A stretch of DNA of 6,266 nt from CAZXDS01 sp964639525 (GTDB lineage Bacteria > Bacteroidota > Ignavibacteria > Ignavibacteriales > Melioribacteraceae). A model generated the notes under the pieces. The model saw only the letters and a list, made by a program, of their open reading frames with translations. It made no database searches and was not told where the DNA came from. Below are positions 3,351 to 6,266 of the stretch, in pieces. The translations under genes and the position numbers were made by a program. Where the stretch lies: assembly GCA_964639525.1 (NCBI GenBank), contig CAZXDS010000192.1:1-6266 (forward strand). The letters are read 5' to 3'. Position 1 is the stretch's first letter; every line of letters begins with the position of its first letter.

Positions 3351-6026
3351 TTACGAAACCATCGGATTTGGTTTATCAGCTTTTATTCCCAAATCAGTAA
3401 CAGCTTTTTTAAGAACTTCCGGCTTTACTTTCTTTTCTTTAACAAGAGAAGAAAGTGCTGCAAAAACAATATGTTTTGCATCAACTTCAAAAAAATCACG
3501 AAGCTGGTCGCGTGTGTCGCTTCTTCCAAAACCAAAAGTGCCGAGTGTTGTTAAAGGTCCCGGCAACCATTTGCCTATTGCATCTCCAAGCACAAGCACA
3601 TAATCCGATGCAGCAACAAACACTCCTTTTTCTTTTGACGTTATTTGACTAACGTAAGTTGTCTTTTGTTTTTTATCCGGATTCATTCTGTTCCATCTCT
3701 CAACATTTTTAGCATTAAGAAGAAGACTTTTGTAGCTTGTAACGCTCCAAATATCTGTTGAAATTTTATAATTCTTCTCCAAAATTTTCTGAGCTTTAAT
3801 TACTTCGTTCATAATTGCACCGCTGCCGAACAAATGTGCTTTTGCAGTTGATTTAATTTTTGACGATTTAAATTTGTACATTCCTTTTAAAATTCCGTCT
3901 TTTACGCCTTTGGGCATTTCGGGCATTGCATAATTTTCATTTGTGATTGTGATGTAGTAGAAAATATCTTCACGCTTTTCGTACATTCTGTAAATACCGT
4001 CTCTAATAATTACCGCAAGTTCGTAAGCAAATGCAGGGTCGTAAGCTACAAGATTCGGGATAGGATAAGCAAGCAGATGGCTTTGTCCGTCCTGATGCTG
4101 AAGTCCTTCTCCTGCAAGAGTTGTGCGTCCTGCTGTTGCACCGATTAAAAATCCTTTAGTCTGCATATCAGCCGCAGCCCATGCAAGATCGCCAACACGC
4201 TGTAACCCAAACATTGAGTAGAAAACAAAAAACGGAATTGTATTTATTCCGTTAACCGCATAAGCATTTCCGGCAGCAATAAACGATGCCATTGAGCCGG
4301 CTTCGGTAATTCCTTCTTCCAAAATCTGACCGTTTTTTGCTTCTTTGTAATAAAGAAGTGAGTCTCTATCAACCGGTTCGTAAAGCTGACCGACATGCGA
4401 ATAAATCCCAACTTGACGGAAAAGTGCTTCCATTCCAAAAGTACGTGCTTCATCGGGAACTATCGGAACAATTAATTTACCAACTTCTTTATCCTTAAGC
4501 AGTTTCGTGAGCATTCTAACAAAAACCATTGTAGATGAAACTTCTCTTTCACCTGTGCCTGTGTAAAATTCTTGAAATAATTCTTCGGACGGAGTTTGTA
4601 ACGGCTGACTTTTAACAACACGTTTCGGCACGTAACCGCCGAGTTCTTTTCTTCTTTTCTTAAGATAAGTGATTTCCGCACTGTCTTCAGCCGGACGGAA
4701 AAACGGAGCTTCAGCCACTTCATCATCGGAAAGCGGAATGCCGAATCGCGTTCTAAAATGCTTTAATTCCTCTTCGTTCAATTTCTTCTGTGAATGAGTA
4801 ATGTTTTTTCCTTCGCCTGCTTCACCAAGTCCGTAGCCTTTAACTGTGCGTGCAAGAATAACAGTCGGTGCCCCTTTGTGTTCAACAGCAGCTTTGTATG
4901 CGGCATAAACTTTTTCAGGATCGTGTCCGCCGCGTTTCATTTTTTCAATTTGTTCATCGGTTAAACTTTCCGCCATTTCTTTTAATTCAGGATATTTCCC
5001 AAAAAAGTGGTCGCGTACAAATGCACCGGATTCAACAATATATTTTTGAGATTCACCGTCAATATTTTCATTCATTCTTTTAATCAGAACACCGGATTTA
5101 TCGTGTTCAAGTAATGGGTCCCAATCACCGCCCCAAATTACTTTAATTACATTCCAACCTACACCGCGAAACTGAGCTTCGAGTTCCTGAATAATATTTC
5201 CGTTGCCGCGAACGGGTCCGTCAAGCCTTTGTAAATTACAATTGATTACAAAAATTAAATTATCAAGTTTTTCACGAGCAGCGAGCGAAATTGCACCTTT
5301 TGTTTCCGGTTCGTCTGTTTCGCCGTCACCAAGAAATGCCCACACTTTTGTGTCGTTCGGTTTTTTAAGCCCGCGGTCTTCAAGATATCTGTTAAACCTC
5401 GCTTGATAAATTGCTTGAATAGGACCAAGCCCCATAGAAACGGTTGGGAATTCCCAAAAGTCCGGCATTAACCAAGGATGCGGATAGGACGAAAGACTTT
5501 CCTTGCTGAAAACTTCTCGTCTGAAATTAACAAGCTGCTCTTTCGAAATTCTTCCTTCCAAAAAAGCACGCGCATAAATTCCGGGAGATGCGTGACCTTG
5601 AAAATAAATTACATCGCCATTGTTATCGCCATCTTTTCCTTTAAAGAAATGATTGAATGCAACTTCGTAAAGTGTGGCTGCCGAAGCGTAAGTAGAAATA
5701 TGTCCGCCAATTCCAGGGTTTTGCTTGTTTGCACGAACAACCATTGCCATAGCATTCCAGCGGATTATGCTTTTTATCCTTCGTTCAATTTCTCTTCCGC
5801 CCGGATATTTGGGCTGCTTTTCCTTTGGAATTGTGTTGATATAAGGAGTATTTGCAGTGAAAGGCAAGTCAACACCGGCTTTATGTGCATAGTTATCAAG
5901 CTCATTTAAAAGTTCTCTAACTTTTTCCGGTCCGCCGGATTGTAAAACATATTCGAGCGATTCCAACCATTCGTTTAATTCTTCATTATCAAGTAAATTT
6001 TTATTATCCGTTTCATTTAATGACAT
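3351..6026 (-). CDS. aceE: Pyruvate dehydrogenase E1 component, homodimeric type
   Basis: E1 uses thiamine diphosphate and Mg2+ to decarboxylate pyruvate and reductively acetylate the lipoyl group of E2; it acts in the cytoplasm at the entry to acetyl-CoA. The protein is 891 residues from the ATG at 6026, near the 887 of E. coli AceE, and can be followed against it over its whole length. Numbered from 6026, the thiamine diphosphate motif starts with GDG at 233-235 and ends with NCN at 262-264 (Asp234, Asn264 and Gln266 as Mg ligands). Active-site histidines are expected at His109 (GGHISTY), His145 (YFQGHASPG), His411 (GKNITHSQKK) and His644 (GEGLQHQDG). Glu571 in ILEEGITE should activate the cofactor. 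These assignments come from remembered alignment with E. coli. Nothing looks damaged. An in-frame ATG at 6041 would add MKEPR, but AAGGA seven bases before 6026 favours the shorter start. The vapB start lies 70 bases beyond the stop, with no terminator seen. Confidence 0.97.
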   Translation of the reverse strand: MSLNETDNKNLLDNEELNEWLESLEYVLQSGGPEKVRELLNELDNYAHKAGVDLPFTANTPYINTIPKEKQPKYPGGREIERRIKSIIRWNAMAMVVRANKQNPGIGGHISTYASAATLYEVAFNHFFKGKDGDNNGDVIYFQGHASPGIYARAFLEGRISKEQLVNFRREVFSKESLSSYPHPWLMPDFWEFPTVSMGLGPIQAIYQARFNRYLEDRGLKKPNDTKVWAFLGDGETDEPETKGAISLAAREKLDNLIFVINCNLQRLDGPVRGNGNIIQELEAQFRGVGWNVIKVIWGGDWDPLLEHDKSGVLIKRMNENIDGESQKYIVESGAFVRDHFFGKYPELKEMAESLTDEQIEKMKRGGHDPEKVYAAYKAAVEHKGAPTVILARTVKGYGLGEAGEGKNITHSQKKLNEEELKHFRTRFGIPLSDDEVAEAPFFRPAEDSAEITYLKKRRKELGGYVPKRVVKSQPLQTPSEELFQEFYTGTGEREVSSTMVFVRMLTKLLKDKEVGKLIVPIVPDEARTFGMEALFRQVGIYSHVGQLYEPVDRDSLLYYKEAKNGQILEEGITEAGSMASFIAAGNAYAVNGINTIPFFVFYSMFGLQRVGDLAWAAADMQTKGFLIGATAGRTTLAGEGLQHQDGQSHLLAYPIPNLVAYDPAFAYELAVIIRDGIYRMYEKREDIFYYITITNENYAMPEMPKGVKDGILKGMYKFKSSKIKSTAKAHLFGSGAIMNEVIKAQKILEKNYKISTDIWSVTSYKSLLLNAKNVERWNRMNPDKKQKTTYVSQITSKEKGVFVAASDYVLVLGDAIGKWLPGPLTTLGTFGFGRSDTRDQLRDFFEVDAKHIVFAALSSLVKEKKVKPEVLKKAVTDLGIKADKPNPMVS

Positions 6027-6033
6027 TCTTGGT

Positions 6034-6038
6034 TCCTT
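6034..6038 (-). promoter_or_regulatory. Shine-Dalgarno sequence deciding the aceE start
   Basis: AAGGA on the minus strand lies seven bases before the ATG at 6026. No comparable motif precedes the ATG at 6041, whose first codons contain this AAGGA. This favours MSLNETDNKN as the true N terminus. Confidence 0.6.
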
Positions 6039-6041
6039 CAT

Positions 6042-6266
6042 TTACAATTTTTAATTAGACACAAAGTATTATTTAAATACAATTATTAATTTACAAAATA
6101 TTTAAGCAATAATATTCATTCCGTGTAATGAAAATTGTAAATAAGGTTACTCTTTTTTGTATAAAAATCTTGTGAATAAATAATTTAGAACCGAATATCC
6201 TGAAAAATTTCCAGCAATTCGGGGGCAAAATTAAAATCAAATAAAATAATGATTTATAACGATGAT
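6042..6266. other. AT-rich region upstream of aceE, no supported gene
   Basis: This very AT-rich stretch has no convincing ORF on either strand. A minus-strand frame stays open for about 63 codons but lacks a start codon and looks low in complexity. The aceE promoter should lie here. One short inverted repeat, TTCATT-CCGTGT-AATGAA (6115-6132), could be an operator half-site pair about 90 bases before the aceE start. No -35/-10 pair with good spacing stands out. Confidence 0.4.

Noticed and set aside
3186..3652. Plus-strand ORFs of 65-122 codons
   Set aside because: They run antisense across vapB and the 3' end of aceE and have no family resemblance.
5478..5909. Plus-strand ORF of 143 codons
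   Set aside because: It lies wholly antisense to conserved parts of aceE, including the YFQGHASPG region; its length is a shadow of the coding strand.

Overview
The window is an AT-rich bacterial segment, and every gene I can support reads from the minus strand. Its backbone is a pyruvate dehydrogenase (PDH) cluster. In transcription order from the right edge it holds a complete homodimeric-type E1 gene (aceE, 6026-3351), a vapBC-type toxin-antitoxin pair (3280-2700), the E2 gene (aceF, 2389-1553) containing a run of exactly 100 N, and the damaged first codons of an E3 gene (lpd, 138 to the left edge). The E1-E2-E3 order is the classic aceE-aceF-lpd order, but here it is opened up by accessory DNA at both junctions.

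Region by region: 1-138 is the 5' end of lpd, with an in-frame deletion through the FAD-binding fold and a one-base frameshift. 206-369 is a short coding-looking stretch that needs one added base to read from its ATG. 382-1315 is a mobile-element neighbourhood: a 155-residue Y1/HUH (IS200/RAYT-like) transposase lies between two direct copies of a ~120-bp repeat, each with the same three palindromes in the same order, and a partial third unit lies outside. 1377-1552 may be the wreck of a small TM2-like membrane protein gene. 2390-2699 has no gene but holds two strong hairpins and a possible aceF promoter. 3281-3350 carries the vapB ribosome binding site and a 9-bp inverted repeat that looks like a TA operator. 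6042-6266 is the upstream region of aceE, with no supported gene.

Function: E1 decarboxylates pyruvate on thiamine diphosphate and reductively acetylates the lipoyl group of E2. E2 passes the acetyl group to CoA, and E3 reoxidises the lipoyl group with FAD and NAD+. E1 and the visible parts of E2 look intact, whereas E3 as written cannot be functional. The same contig has an assembly gap, so genuine decay and assembly or sequencing error both remain possible for the left end.

Organism: the base composition, the palindrome repeats beside a Y1 transposase, and the short E3 motif containing CLYRGC suggest the Bacteroidota/Ignavibacteriota/Chlorobiota side of the tree. This is inference from general familiarity, not a demonstrated assignment. 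I do not see a clearly new multi-gene system. The strongest leads are the transposase with its triple-palindrome direct repeats, the TA pair inside the PDH cluster, and the lesion in lpd.
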